Positions 1 to 7,597 of a DNA stretch of 11,102 nucleotides are shown here, piece by piece. Under the pieces are notes generated by a model. The model was not told the origin of the DNA, searched no databases, and saw nothing but the letters and a program-made list of their open reading frames with translations. A program made the position numbers and the translations under genes. Source of the DNA: JBFLVQ01 sp040758525 (GTDB lineage: Bacteria > Acidobacteriota > Blastocatellia > Chloracidobacteriales > JADJPF01); NCBI GenBank assembly GCA_040758525.1, contig JBFLVQ010000285.1, forward strand, positions 1 to 11,102, in the 5' to 3' direction. How positions within the stretch are numbered: the stretch's first letter is position 1; each line of letters starts with the position of its first letter.

Positions 1-108
1 TTAGGCGATGGATTTTCAGGAGCATTTTGGTTTCAATTCCTCTCTATAGGGTATATTTCAAGGTTAGTTCTGCGCATTTATAGTTTTCTGATATTGAAAA
101 TTTCTTGA
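1..108 (+). other. Possible 3' end of an upstream gene, or intergenic DNA
   Basis: Frame 1 is open from the first base to a TGA at 106-108, giving 35 codons with no start in the window. The beginning reads LGDGFSGAF, which resembles the C-terminal GAGDxFxGAF signature of PfkB-family sugar kinases. The rest (WFQFLSIGYIS and a hydrophobic tail) does not clearly continue that fold, and 35 open codons can occur by chance in AT-rich DNA. If real, the gene would end 27 bases before the chosen start of the regulator. The - strand offers nothing coding here. A TATAGT hexamer at 79-84 could be a -10 box for the regulator, but it has no good -35 partner. Confidence 0.2.
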
Positions 109-135
109 AAAGGAGTGTCTCAAGAGCAGCAATCG

Positions 136-3100
136 ATGTCACAAGTCAAACGCCTACCATACTTAAAAACAAAATTGCAGCCTCCCAAACGTGGTCGCAC
201 GATGCTTGTACGAACACGCTTGACGGAAAAACTGAGAATGGCGGTAGACTTAAAAGCTACTCTAGTGATTGCCGATGCTGGTTATGGTAAGACCACATTG
301 GTAGGCGAGTTTATTGTCGAAACTGGTTTTCCTGCGGTATGGTATCAACTAGATGCTGGTGACAATGATCTGCTGGTCTTCTTGCGCTATTTAACCTATG
401 GCCTACGCCAACACTACCCTAAGTTTGGCGAAATATCGCTCGACCTCTTGCAGGCTGCCTCTAGCCGTACTATTAAAGTGGAGCAGCTTATCGATACTTG
501 GCTTAATGAGGTTGATAGCGAGATTGAGAATAAAACGATAATTGCACTTGATGATTTCCATCTGCTTAATGGTAATGAAACAATAAATAACACAGTAAAC
601 AGACTGCTTACTTACTTACCCGATACTCTGCACTTGATTATTATTTCACGCACTCAACCAGAGTTGAATCTTGCCCGTCTGCGTAGCAAACAATCGATCT
701 GCTGGATTGATCGTACCGACCTGATCTTTAGCGAGAGTGAAACCGCGGCACTCTTTAACGAAATTTACCGCTTACCATCAGCTCAATGGGTGCGTGAATG
801 TTGGCGTACTGCTGATGGTTGGGTTACTGCACTACAACTTATCTGTCAGGTTGTTGAGCAGCGTCTACGCACACATGGTGCTGAAGAGCAGACACTGGCA
901 GCAGATTTCGCTTTCCATAAGCAATCACTCTTTGAGATCTTTGACTATTTTGCTGAAGAGGTCTTTCAATTAGAAGCGCCAGATATTCAAGAAGGACTGG
1001 TTAAGCTTTCGATCTTAGATTGGATTGAACCAGACATTTGTCGTGATTTATTAGCACTCACACAGCCACTAGAATGGCTTGATGATCTAGTACGGCGCAA
1101 TGTCTTTATTACACGACGTGGCGAGCCAGGTGGGGAGACTTATCATCTACATCCACTCTTTCGCGCTTTTCTGGATCGCCGATTAACACGCTACGATCCT
1201 GCTGAAGTGGCTTCACTACATCATCGTTACGCTATTTATGCTGCTAAACATGATCGGCTTGAGCAAGCATTACAACACTGGCGTGCGGCGGGTGAGCAGT
1301 CGATCGTGGTACAACAGCTTGCTGAACATGGTAGAGAGCTACTTGGCCAGGGTGCTTTTGAAGCTTTCAAACAGAATTTCGATCAACTTGATGCCGAAGC
1401 AATAGCAACACGACCACAATTACTTGTCTGTCGTGCAGAGATCTGTTGGCGTGAAGGTACCTATCAACAGGCGCGAGAACTCTTCGAGCAGGCCATTAAA
1501 CTATCTCAACTTAGTGGTGATAGAGCAGTGCGTGCAGCCGCCCTACATGGCTTGGCAGAGATCGCTTTTCAGCAAGGTGAACCAGTACTTGCTGAATCAC
1601 GTGCACGCGCAGCATTAGAATTTACTGAAACACAAGATCTGCTTTTACGTGCTAAATGCCATAATGTATTGGCACTCTGTTTCTGGGCTAGCGGTGAGTT
1701 TGAACGTGCAATTGATGAATGGCGAGTAGCCCGTATAGATGCACAGCAGGCTGGTGATAGCCGCTTTGCTGCTATTATTGCGCATAATCTCGGCCTCCCT
1801 TATTCATTAATGGGATTTTGGGAAGAGGCGCTAGAATGCTTTGGGGTGCTCTTTGCTGATGCTACTACCCCTTTTCCACAACAGGCAATAGCTCATCTCA
1901 ATATCGCACGTATACATCTATTACGTGGTGAATTCAGCAGTGCGGCAGAGCGCTTAGAGCATGCCCTGGAGACCTGTCGTCTCTTTAACCTACGCGCCTT
2001 GCGTGGTGAAGTGATCGAGACACTCGGTAATCTATCCCGTGATCAAGGTGATTTTGTTCGTGCCCGTGATTGCTATCATAATGCCCAACTCGCCTATCAG
2101 CAGGTCGGCCTCAATCCTGAAGATAAGGAACTGCTGGATGAACGTGCCACTATGTTCTTGCTTGCTAATCAGCCCGACCTTGCCATTGCTACCATTAATC
2201 AATTATATCGTGCTAGAGTTGGGTCTGATAACGAACTGGGATTAGCAAATGTAAAATTAACACGAGCAAGGATCTATTTAGCGCAGGGGGAAGTAGCGGC
2301 GGCATTAGCAGATATTGAGCCAGCGCAAGAGATATTTGAGAAGTATCGAATGTACTATCATCTTGCCGGAGCGCGTGCGGTACGAGCACGCAGTTACTTT
2401 GCGCGGGGAGAATTAGCCACTGCACAACATGAATTACAGCAGGTGTTAGGGTTAGTTGAGCGATATGGTTACCGTTATTGGTGGGAGCGGGAAGCACGCT
2501 TAGCGCCAACCCTGTTCCAGATGATAGGGCAAGAGTGTGTAACAACTGAGGTGGCAGTTACCAACACCATAGAACCAGAATCGAACTATGATTTAACCGT
2601 AAAATTATTTGGCTCTATACAGATCTATTCTACTGCACGGCAACGACCAGAGAAGTACACTTGGAGTCTTAAACAAGCGCTCTCGATCTTCTGTTTTATT
2701 GCTGCTAGCAATAGGAGAGCGACCAAGGACGCGATTATTGATCTATTCTGGCAAGAGGCGCCTGCTAGTGTAATTGCAAAGAATTTTCATCCTACTATTT
2801 CTTATATCCGCAAGGCACTCAATAGTGGGTTAATTCATAAACGTAATTTTCTTATCTTTGCTAATGATACTTATCAGCTTAATTCAGAGTATAGATATTT
2901 TATTGATACAGAGCGGTTCAAAGAGGCATTAGCAGCAGGGACAAAAGCCCGCCAGGGAAATGAACTAGAGGTTTGGGCAGACCATTTACGTACGGCAATA
3001 GATCTTTATCGGGGCGATTTTCTTGCTGAGCTATATGATGAATGGATCGACACAGAACGTACCTACTACCTAAACCAATATTTAAATACGCTCTCTCAAC

Positions 3101-3345
3101 TAGCCGGTTATCAGTCTGAATGTGGCGAGTATACAGAGGCAATCAATCTTTACCAAAAGATTCTTGTGCGTGATAACTTTCGCGAAGATGTTCATTGTCA
3201 ATTGATGCTACTCTACCAAAAGCTAGGTAATCAGGCGGCGATCAAAGAGCAATATGATTCGCTACGCCAGCTACTCAAGACAGAATTGAAAGTCGAGCCG
3301 CTGTTAGAAACAACTCGTCTCTACCACACCTTAATCAAAAAATGA
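136..3345 (+). CDS. MalT/STAND-type ATP-dependent transcriptional regulator with C-terminal winged helix and BTAD domain
   Basis: Large cytoplasmic signal-transduction ATPase, predicted to bind an inducer plus ATP and then DNA. Numbering is from ATG 136 (1069 aa). The Walker A is ADAGYGKT at 46-53, and the Walker B is IIALDD ending at D139-D140. A sensor-like IIISR ends near R172, and the MalT-family DGWVTALQL motif is at 227-235. Residues about 355-790 are helical TPR-like repeats. Residues about 819-915 form an OmpR-like winged helix (TKDAIIDLFWQE), and about 924-1069 form a bacterial transcriptional activator domain (DTERF, YRGDFLAELYDEWIDTER). A LuxR-type HTH is absent. An in-frame GTG at 115 would add seven residues, but AGGAG overlaps that codon and so cannot serve it. 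ATG 136 has a weak AAGAG nine bases upstream. The start is therefore uncertain. The target is unknown; the downstream secreted protease is one candidate. The family call is firm; the inducer is not visible. Confidence 0.9.
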   Translation: MSQVKRLPYLKTKLQPPKRGRTMLVRTRLTEKLRMAVDLKATLVIADAGYGKTTLVGEFIVETGFPAVWYQLDAGDNDLLVFLRYLTYGLRQHYPKFGEISLDLLQAASSRTIKVEQLIDTWLNEVDSEIENKTIIALDDFHLLNGNETINNTVNRLLTYLPDTLHLIIISRTQPELNLARLRSKQSICWIDRTDLIFSESETAALFNEIYRLPSAQWVRECWRTADGWVTALQLICQVVEQRLRTHGAEEQTLAADFAFHKQSLFEIFDYFAEEVFQLEAPDIQEGLVKLSILDWIEPDICRDLLALTQPLEWLDDLVRRNVFITRRGEPGGETYHLHPLFRAFLDRRLTRYDPAEVASLHHRYAIYAAKHDRLEQALQHWRAAGEQSIVVQQLAEHGRELLGQGAFEAFKQNFDQLDAEAIATRPQLLVCRAEICWREGTYQQARELFEQAIKLSQLSGDRAVRAAALHGLAEIAFQQGEPVLAESRARAALEFTETQDLLLRAKCHNVLALCFWASGEFERAIDEWRVARIDAQQAGDSRFAAIIAHNLGLPYSLMGFWEEALECFGVLFADATTPFPQQAIAHLNIARIHLLRGEFSSAAERLEHALETCRLFNLRALRGEVIETLGNLSRDQGDFVRARDCYHNAQLAYQQVGLNPEDKELLDERATMFLLANQPDLAIATINQLYRARVGSDNELGLANVKLTRARIYLAQGEVAAALADIEPAQEIFEKYRMYYHLAGARAVRARSYFARGELATAQHELQQVLGLVERYGYRYWWEREARLAPTLFQMIGQECVTTEVAVTNTIEPESNYDLTVKLFGSIQIYSTARQRPEKYTWSLKQALSIFCFIAASNRRATKDAIIDLFWQEAPASVIAKNFHPTISYIRKALNSGLIHKRNFLIFANDTYQLNSEYRYFIDTERFKEALAAGTKARQGNELEVWADHLRTAIDLYRGDFLAELYDEWIDTERTYYLNQYLNTLSQLAGYQSECGEYTEAINLYQKILVRDNFREDVHCQLMLLYQKLGNQAAIKEQYDSLRQLLKTELKVEPLLETTRLYHTLIKK

Positions 3346-3630
3346 TCATACATCCATAAGATCATCAACCTAATATGGCAATTGCCAAGGAAAGATTGGT
3401 GTAAAGGTTAATATGGCACGGTTTTTTCTTATTGCTACGAACATTAGCACTATTCCTTTATTTTGGTGTAGGCTATTTTCCCAGCTAAGGGTTGAAAAAA
3501 ACTTGAAGATATTTTTTGGAAAAAGTTCTACTAATGGAGTTACGATATGGGATATAGTTAAAATAATCGCATCACGTAAGGGCTTATTTGATTTCGTTTA
3601 GACTTAATTAGAGCAGAGAGTTTGAGCGAT
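3346..3630. other. Intergenic region between regulator and secreted protease
   Basis: These 285 AT-rich bases hold one perfect 12-bp palindrome (3376-3387, listed separately). They also hold a 62-codon ORF (3413-3601) with an AAAGG five bases before its ATG, which has no recognisable domain or pattern and which I do not regard as a gene. No convincing -35/-10 pair was found, although several TATAGT/TAAAAT-like hexamers occur around 3555-3570. No clear rho-independent terminator follows the regulator. The region is the natural place for the protease promoter. Confidence 0.5.
3376..3387. promoter_or_regulatory. Perfect 12-bp palindrome, possible operator
   Basis: TGGCAATTGCCA is a perfect inverted repeat with no loop, starting 30 bases after the regulator stop codon and lying about 240 bases before the protease start. 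It cannot form a normal hairpin because it has no loop, and no T-tract follows, so a dimeric DNA-binding protein site is more likely than a terminator. The dyad does not extend beyond 12 bp. A palindrome of this size could also be chance. Confidence 0.3.
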
Positions 3631-6177
3631 ATGAAAAATTCTTCGATGTTCTTACGCGTTGTCGTTGTGTTTCTTGCTGTCAGTCTCTCCACCATTCCAG
3701 CATTAGCGGGAGTCACCTTTACACCAGCGAGTGGAGTAACGTTTACCGGTGCCTCAGGTGTAACATTTACGGGCGCTTCAGGTGTAACGTTTACGGGCGC
3801 CTCAGGTGTAACGTTAGCGGGTGCTTCAGGTGTAACATTTACCGGCGCCTCAGGTGTGACGTTTACGGGCGCCTCAGGTGTAACGTTTACCGGCGCCTCT
3901 CAGCTACCTTTCTACAATCCACCTGTGAGTGGGATTGCCGGCTTTGATCCAGAGCTTGCACTACTACTTGATTCACTACCCAACACCAGTCTATTAAATG
4001 TGGTACTGACTTATCATCAATATCCAACCGCAGCCGATTTTTCTGCCTTGCGCGGACTGGGCATTTTAGGAGGCACATATTTCCGTAAACTGCCTATGAT
4101 AGTGGTAACCGCAACCAAGGGCCAGATACAAGCGATCTCCCGTTTTCCCACGATTCGCTCGATCTATGCTAATAAGACTTTCCATTGGTTGACACAAGAA
4201 AGTACAGAGTTTGTTGGCGCAGATCGGGTAGCTCAGGATGCTCAACTTACTGCTCTCAATAATGGACTACCAGTGACTGGTAAGGGAGTAACAATAGCAG
4301 TATTAGACACCGGTGTAGATGCTACTCATCCTGATCTTGCTGGCAGTGGCAAGATGGTTGGTAATGTCAAGGTCATTGATACTGGTGGGCTAGGGCTGCT
4401 TTTTGTCAAGCCTACCGTATTAGAAGGTTTAACCCTTAATGATGAATTAGGTCATGGCACTTTCGTTGCCGCTACTGCTGCAGGTACTGGCAGTGCTTCC
4501 AACCAAAACTATGCAGGTGTTGCGTCAGGTGCATCGATATTGGGTGTGAGTATCGGTAACATTAGTATGCTATTTGTGCTTGCTGGATTCGATTATGTGC
4601 TGGCAAACAAAGATAGGTATAACATAAAGGTTGTTAACTGTTCTTTCGCTGCAGAAACGCTCTATGATGCTAATGATCCAGTCAATATTTCTACACGTCT
4701 ACTATATGATCAAGGCTTAACTGTGGTAGTGGCTGCTGGTAATCGTGGTCCCGGAGCAGATACACTCAATCCTTATGCAGTCGCTCCTTGGGTTATAGGA
4801 GTAGCAAGCGGAGATAAAAAAGGTCGATTATCAAACTTCTCTTCGCGTGGTGGTCCGCTCTATCAGCAACTACACCCAACCCTGACGGCTCCTGGACAGG
4901 GAATAGTTTCTGCACGTTCCACACTTAATCAACTTTCCCAACTACTGCCAACCGAAGATGAGAGTTCGATTCCTACACAATATCGCTTACAGTATACCAA
5001 AGCCAGTGGTACCAGCTTCTCTGCGCCACATGTTGCAGGCACCATTGCATTAATGTTGGAAGCTAATCCTAATCTTACCCCAGCCGCGATCAAAACATTG
5101 TTGCAACTGACGGCTAGTCCTATGTTGGGCTATCGTCGTTATGAGGTTGGTGCTGGTTATCTCAATGCTTATGCAGCAGTCTGTGCTGCACGTGTTGCTA
5201 ATCTGCCTTATGGCGCTTTTCGCGCCACTTTCGAGACAGCGCCAATTACCTACTCTCATGATCCTGTCAGCCAATACCAAGCTACTGCACCAGCACAAGG
5301 AATATTAAGCATACCATTAACAATTCCTACTGGAACGTTGATAGCAAATTTAGAATTGGGCTGGCGTGATACACGTCTTGTTAGCAATGATCTGGCTCTC
5401 GCAATACGTGCCCCTAATGGCCAATTAGTAGCACAATCAAATCAGCTTAATGGTTTAGGACTGTTTGCACAGCGCGAGGCACTTACGCTCAGGGATCCTG
5501 TTGCTGGTAACTGGACAATAGAAATCTCGAATACACTAGGAAATATTACTCCCTTGCTGGCAACCAGTCAGCCTTGCGTAATTGCATTGGAGATGGCGCG
5601 AGTTGATGTATCGCTCAACGATATCGCTAGTCTCCCAGCATTAACTCAAGATGCAGTTGTCAGAACCACCGAACGATTATTACTGCCCGCACCAGCCGGC
5701 AATTTCCAACCATTTGCTAATGTCTCGCGTGCAGAGTTTACGCGCGCATTAATGCTCGCCGCAGGGGCGCGAGTGCCACAATATGCACCTTTCTCTGCTA
5801 CTTTTACAGATGTTTCAGCAAATAATGAGCAATATCTATTTGTTGAAAGTTGTGTGCATTCGCCACAGGGAAATCTTATTTATCAAGCTACTGGTACATC
5901 CTTCCAACCCCAGGCGAATATAGATCGACTAACTGCTGCAGTGGCTTATGTGAAAGCTTTGGGTTTAACTGTGCAGGCGGTGCAGGCAGCAAATACTAAT
6001 CCTGGCTTGAGTGATTGGGATTCATTACCAATGGATGCACGTGGTTTTGTCTCAGTAGCTGTACAATTAGGAATATTAAATAGTATTCAAGGTGCCTTCC
6101 AAGCCAGTCAGCCAATAACACGTGCAGAGCTTGCTGAACAATTGATCCAATTCCAGTCCCGTTGTTTGGCTGAATAA
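3631..6177 (+). CDS. Secreted subtilisin-like serine protease (S8) with N-terminal octapeptide repeats, P-like domain and SLH-like C-terminus
   Basis: Exported endopeptidase, 848 aa from ATG 3631 (AGAG ten bases upstream; the alternative TTG 3622 has its ribosome site too close). Residues 1-26 are a signal peptide with a hydrophobic core and an ALA cleavage site. Residues 27-90 are eight GVTFTGAS-type octapeptides. About 118-186 resemble an I9-type propeptide or intramolecular chaperone. The catalytic domain spans about 206-525. Its triad is Asp226 (AVLDTGVD), His275 (GHGT) and Ser462 (GTSFSAPH), with oxyanion Asn371 (AAGNRGPG), all intact. About 556-650 form a beta-rich segment resembling a proprotein-convertase P domain (RAPNG, DPVAGNWTIEI). 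About 691-848 contain SLH-like motifs (FANVSRAEFTRAL, ITRAELAEQL), suggesting surface anchoring. Protease and signal peptide calls are firm; the P-like and SLH-like assignments are by eye. The gene converges on the LolA-like gene with a 4-base gap. Confidence 0.93.
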   Translation: MKNSSMFLRVVVVFLAVSLSTIPALAGVTFTPASGVTFTGASGVTFTGASGVTFTGASGVTLAGASGVTFTGASGVTFTGASGVTFTGASQLPFYNPPVSGIAGFDPELALLLDSLPNTSLLNVVLTYHQYPTAADFSALRGLGILGGTYFRKLPMIVVTATKGQIQAISRFPTIRSIYANKTFHWLTQESTEFVGADRVAQDAQLTALNNGLPVTGKGVTIAVLDTGVDATHPDLAGSGKMVGNVKVIDTGGLGLLFVKPTVLEGLTLNDELGHGTFVAATAAGTGSASNQNYAGVASGASILGVSIGNISMLFVLAGFDYVLANKDRYNIKVVNCSFAAETLYDANDPVNISTRLLYDQGLTVVVAAGNRGPGADTLNPYAVAPWVIGVASGDKKGRLSNFSSRGGPLYQQLHPTLTAPGQGIVSARSTLNQLSQLLPTEDESSIPTQYRLQYTKASGTSFSAPHVAGTIALMLEANPNLTPAAIKTLLQLTASPMLGYRRYEVGAGYLNAYAAVCAARVANLPYGAFRATFETAPITYSHDPVSQYQATAPAQGILSIPLTIPTGTLIANLELGWRDTRLVSNDLALAIRAPNGQLVAQSNQLNGLGLFAQREALTLRDPVAGNWTIEISNTLGNITPLLATSQPCVIALEMARVDVSLNDIASLPALTQDAVVRTTERLLLPAPAGNFQPFANVSRAEFTRALMLAAGARVPQYAPFSATFTDVSANNEQYLFVESCVHSPQGNLIYQATGTSFQPQANIDRLTAAVAYVKALGLTVQAVQAANTNPGLSDWDSLPMDARGFVSVAVQLGILNSIQGAFQASQPITRAELAEQLIQFQSRCLAE
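3709..3900 (+). repeat. 24-bp coding tandem repeat, eight units (GVTFTGAS octapeptide)
   Basis: Eight uninterrupted 24-base units encode GVTFTPAS, then GVTFTGAS three times, GVTLAGAS, then GVTFTGAS three times. The array begins right at the predicted signal-peptide cleavage site and ends at QLPF. Units differ mostly at third codon positions (gta/gtg, aca/acg, acc/acg, gcc/gct). This means the peptide is conserved while the DNA has drifted, although units 2-8 are similar enough for slippage or recombination. The alternating V-T-F-T pattern favours beta structure. It is not a CRISPR array: there are no spacers and the reading frame is maintained. Confidence 0.95.
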
Positions 6178-6181
6178 TAGA

Positions 6182-6982
6182 TCACTTCAGCGATTTTGCA
6201 TTATCAGGTTTGATAAAGAGTTTGTCTGGCAATGCAACATTGAAATCGCGCGTGTCATAATTGAGACGTAGAACTTGTGCTCCTTTTTCAAATAGATCAA
6301 CAATATATGGCACTTTAATACCACCAGCTTCAACATAACGGAAGAAACGATTCTCGCCCTCTATGCGCTCGCCTTTATCATTCTGTTTGGGAAAACGTAG
6401 TGCAATGGGCAGATTTGTTTGTGGATCAAAGAACAGTTTAACTTCTTCACCATCTGCAAAAGTAATGCGCACTCCTTCAGCATATTGGCGTGGCAAGACC
6501 TCTTGGCGAGGTAGGTAGACAAGTTCTGTTCCTGCCGTAGACCAACCATTGCGTAGAATCTGATCAAGCTGATAGCGCAGTGCCCGTATAAAGCGCTGAC
6601 TCTGTTCATCACTCTGATCGCGCAATAGCTGTGATTCCGAATCATAAGTCCAGCCTCTATTTCCTAAATTGGTCTGAATAAAGCGGCGGCCTTGACCTTT
6701 AAGTTCTACACGCTCTTTATCAGGCAAAGAAATATAGTCAATAAAGGTTTGGGTCACATCTGGCACAGTAATTTTGTTATCTGGATCACTAGGTTTATAA
6801 AAAGTGATATAACCATTTGAGCGTTCTGTCTTGACATTCAAATAGGCCTGACCGCCTAGTGCTTTGATAGATGCTTGAATAAGCGCCTGTGCCTTTTCTC
6901 TTGATTGTGTATCTGATGGTTTCTCTTGTGCAAAGGCGAGATTTACCGCCAAACAGAGCAGCAATACTACACTTCGTAACAT
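6182..6982 (-). CDS. Periplasmic outer-membrane-lipoprotein-sorting-like (LolA-like) protein
   Basis: Predicted exported protein, 266 aa from the ATG at 6982-6980. That ATG is preceded by AAAGGA at a good distance. The frame extends upstream to 7144, but this extension lies inside sixA and lacks a signal peptide, so the shorter start is chosen. Residues 1-18 are a signal peptide (VVLLLCLAVNLAFA, cleavage before Gln19). Cys10 is too early and lacks a proper lipobox, so signal peptidase I is more likely. The mature protein has ALGG near 41-44, a GNRGWTYDSES segment (Trp111) and beta-rich stretches such as VRITFADGEEVKLFFDPQTNLPIAL, the pattern of LolA/LolB-like half-barrels common in Acidobacteriota. 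The ligand is unknown. It lies 13 bases after sixA, so co-transcription is likely. The fold call is moderately sure; a true lipoprotein-carrier role is not shown. Confidence 0.75.
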   Translation of the reverse strand: MLRSVVLLLCLAVNLAFAQEKPSDTQSREKAQALIQASIKALGGQAYLNVKTERSNGYITFYKPSDPDNKITVPDVTQTFIDYISLPDKERVELKGQGRRFIQTNLGNRGWTYDSESQLLRDQSDEQSQRFIRALRYQLDQILRNGWSTAGTELVYLPRQEVLPRQYAEGVRITFADGEEVKLFFDPQTNLPIALRFPKQNDKGERIEGENRFFRYVEAGGIKVPYIVDLFEKGAQVLRLNYDTRDFNVALPDKLFIKPDNAKSLK

Positions 6983-6995
6983 TTTGCTGTATCCT

Positions 6996-7511
6996 TTAAT
7001 GATTTGGTTTAACAAGCATGCGCAATTGTTTGGGGGTAAGCAACCACTGTAGCAGACCAGAGGAACGCGGCGCCATTGGATCGATCTGTAAGCAGGCCGC
7101 GCCTCCCTTCTTAAGTGGGATATTACGGGCAAAGCCATCTGCAATAAGGTAAGCGATCAGATCCCCCAAATAAGGCTGATGGCCTATAATCAGCACACGC
7201 TTGTCATTGGAAAATTGCCGTAATTCAGCAAATAACGAATCAAATCGACTGTCCGGAGATAGCGCAACAGTTTCGTGTAGTTTGTCGGAATTCTTTATTC
7301 CATAAACCTTGCATACGATCTCGGCTGTCTGCCAGGCGCGTACCAGAGGACTGGTAAGAATGGCGTCAAATTTTGGCACCAGTAGCCTCAAACCCGTTGC
7401 AATCTCTTTCATCTTATCTCGTCCTGCAGAGATAAGGGGTCTGCCTTCATCTGACCCTTGCCACTCCTCGCGCTCAACGGCAATAGCATGTCTAAGAATA
7501 TAGAGCTCCAC
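6996..7511 (-). CDS. sixA: SixA-type phosphohistidine phosphatase (histidine phosphatase superfamily)
   Basis: Small cytoplasmic phosphatase of the RHG branch, 171 aa. In E. coli the SixA family removes phosphate from histidine on phosphotransfer proteins. It starts ELYILRHAIA, with the nucleophile in Arg7-His8. Further markers are SPLVRAWQTAEIV, with the phosphate-binding Arg58, and IIGHQPYLGDL, with the second catalytic His111. All expected active-site residues are present, and the length is near the usual 155-175 aa. The GTG start at 7511-7509 has AAGGA eight bases upstream and gives the typical family N-terminus. A GTG at 7532 would add seven residues but abuts the clp hairpin. It sits between clp and the LolA-like gene. 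The phosphoprotein substrate is not evident, since no histidine kinase or PTS gene is in the window. Confidence 0.88.
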   Translation of the reverse strand: MELYILRHAIAVEREEWQGSDEGRPLISAGRDKMKEIATGLRLLVPKFDAILTSPLVRAWQTAEIVCKVYGIKNSDKLHETVALSPDSRFDSLFAELRQFSNDKRVLIIGHQPYLGDLIAYLIADGFARNIPLKKGGAACLQIDPMAPRSSGLLQWLLTPKQLRMLVKPNH

Positions 7512-7534
7512 GCGTCCTTTCCTTAAAAGCACCT

Positions 7535-7568
7535 TGAGCAGCCTGTTCCAGCTAGAACAGGCTGCTCA
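7535..7568 (-). terminator. Strong hairpin downstream of clp
   Basis: A 14-bp perfect stem (TGAGCAGCCTGTTC at 7535-7548 pairing with 7555-7568) closes a 6-base loop. It begins 29 bases after the Clp stop codon and ends just before the sixA ribosome-binding site. Read on the - strand, the following bases are AAGGTGCTTTTAAGG, so the U-tract is short and offset. It may therefore be a leaky terminator or an mRNA-stabilising or processing hairpin that lowers sixA expression relative to clp. Confidence 0.6.
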
Positions 7569-7597
7569 GCAAGGCACCGAAAGAGGAGGTTTACGTA

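Noticed and set aside
2213..2545. 110-codon ORF antisense to the regulator
   Set aside because: It overlaps the TPR region of a confident gene and has no recognisable features.
3413..3601. 62-codon ORF with an AAAGG-like ribosome site in the regulator-protease gap
   Set aside because: Its composition is that of AT-rich intergenic DNA, with no domain, signal peptide or repeat. A single plausible ribosome site is weak evidence.
3709..3900. Regular 24-bp repeat considered as a CRISPR array
   Set aside because: The units are contiguous with no spacers, in frame inside a protease gene, and conserved at the peptide level.
6953..6982. Lipobox at Cys10 of the LolA-like protein
   Set aside because: The cysteine comes too early in the signal peptide and LLLC lacks the small residue before Cys. 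The AFA site before Gln19 fits signal peptidase I better.
7584..7589. Perfect AGGAGG on the + strand
   Set aside because: No start codon or open frame follows at a useful distance, and it lies beside the end of clp on the other strand.
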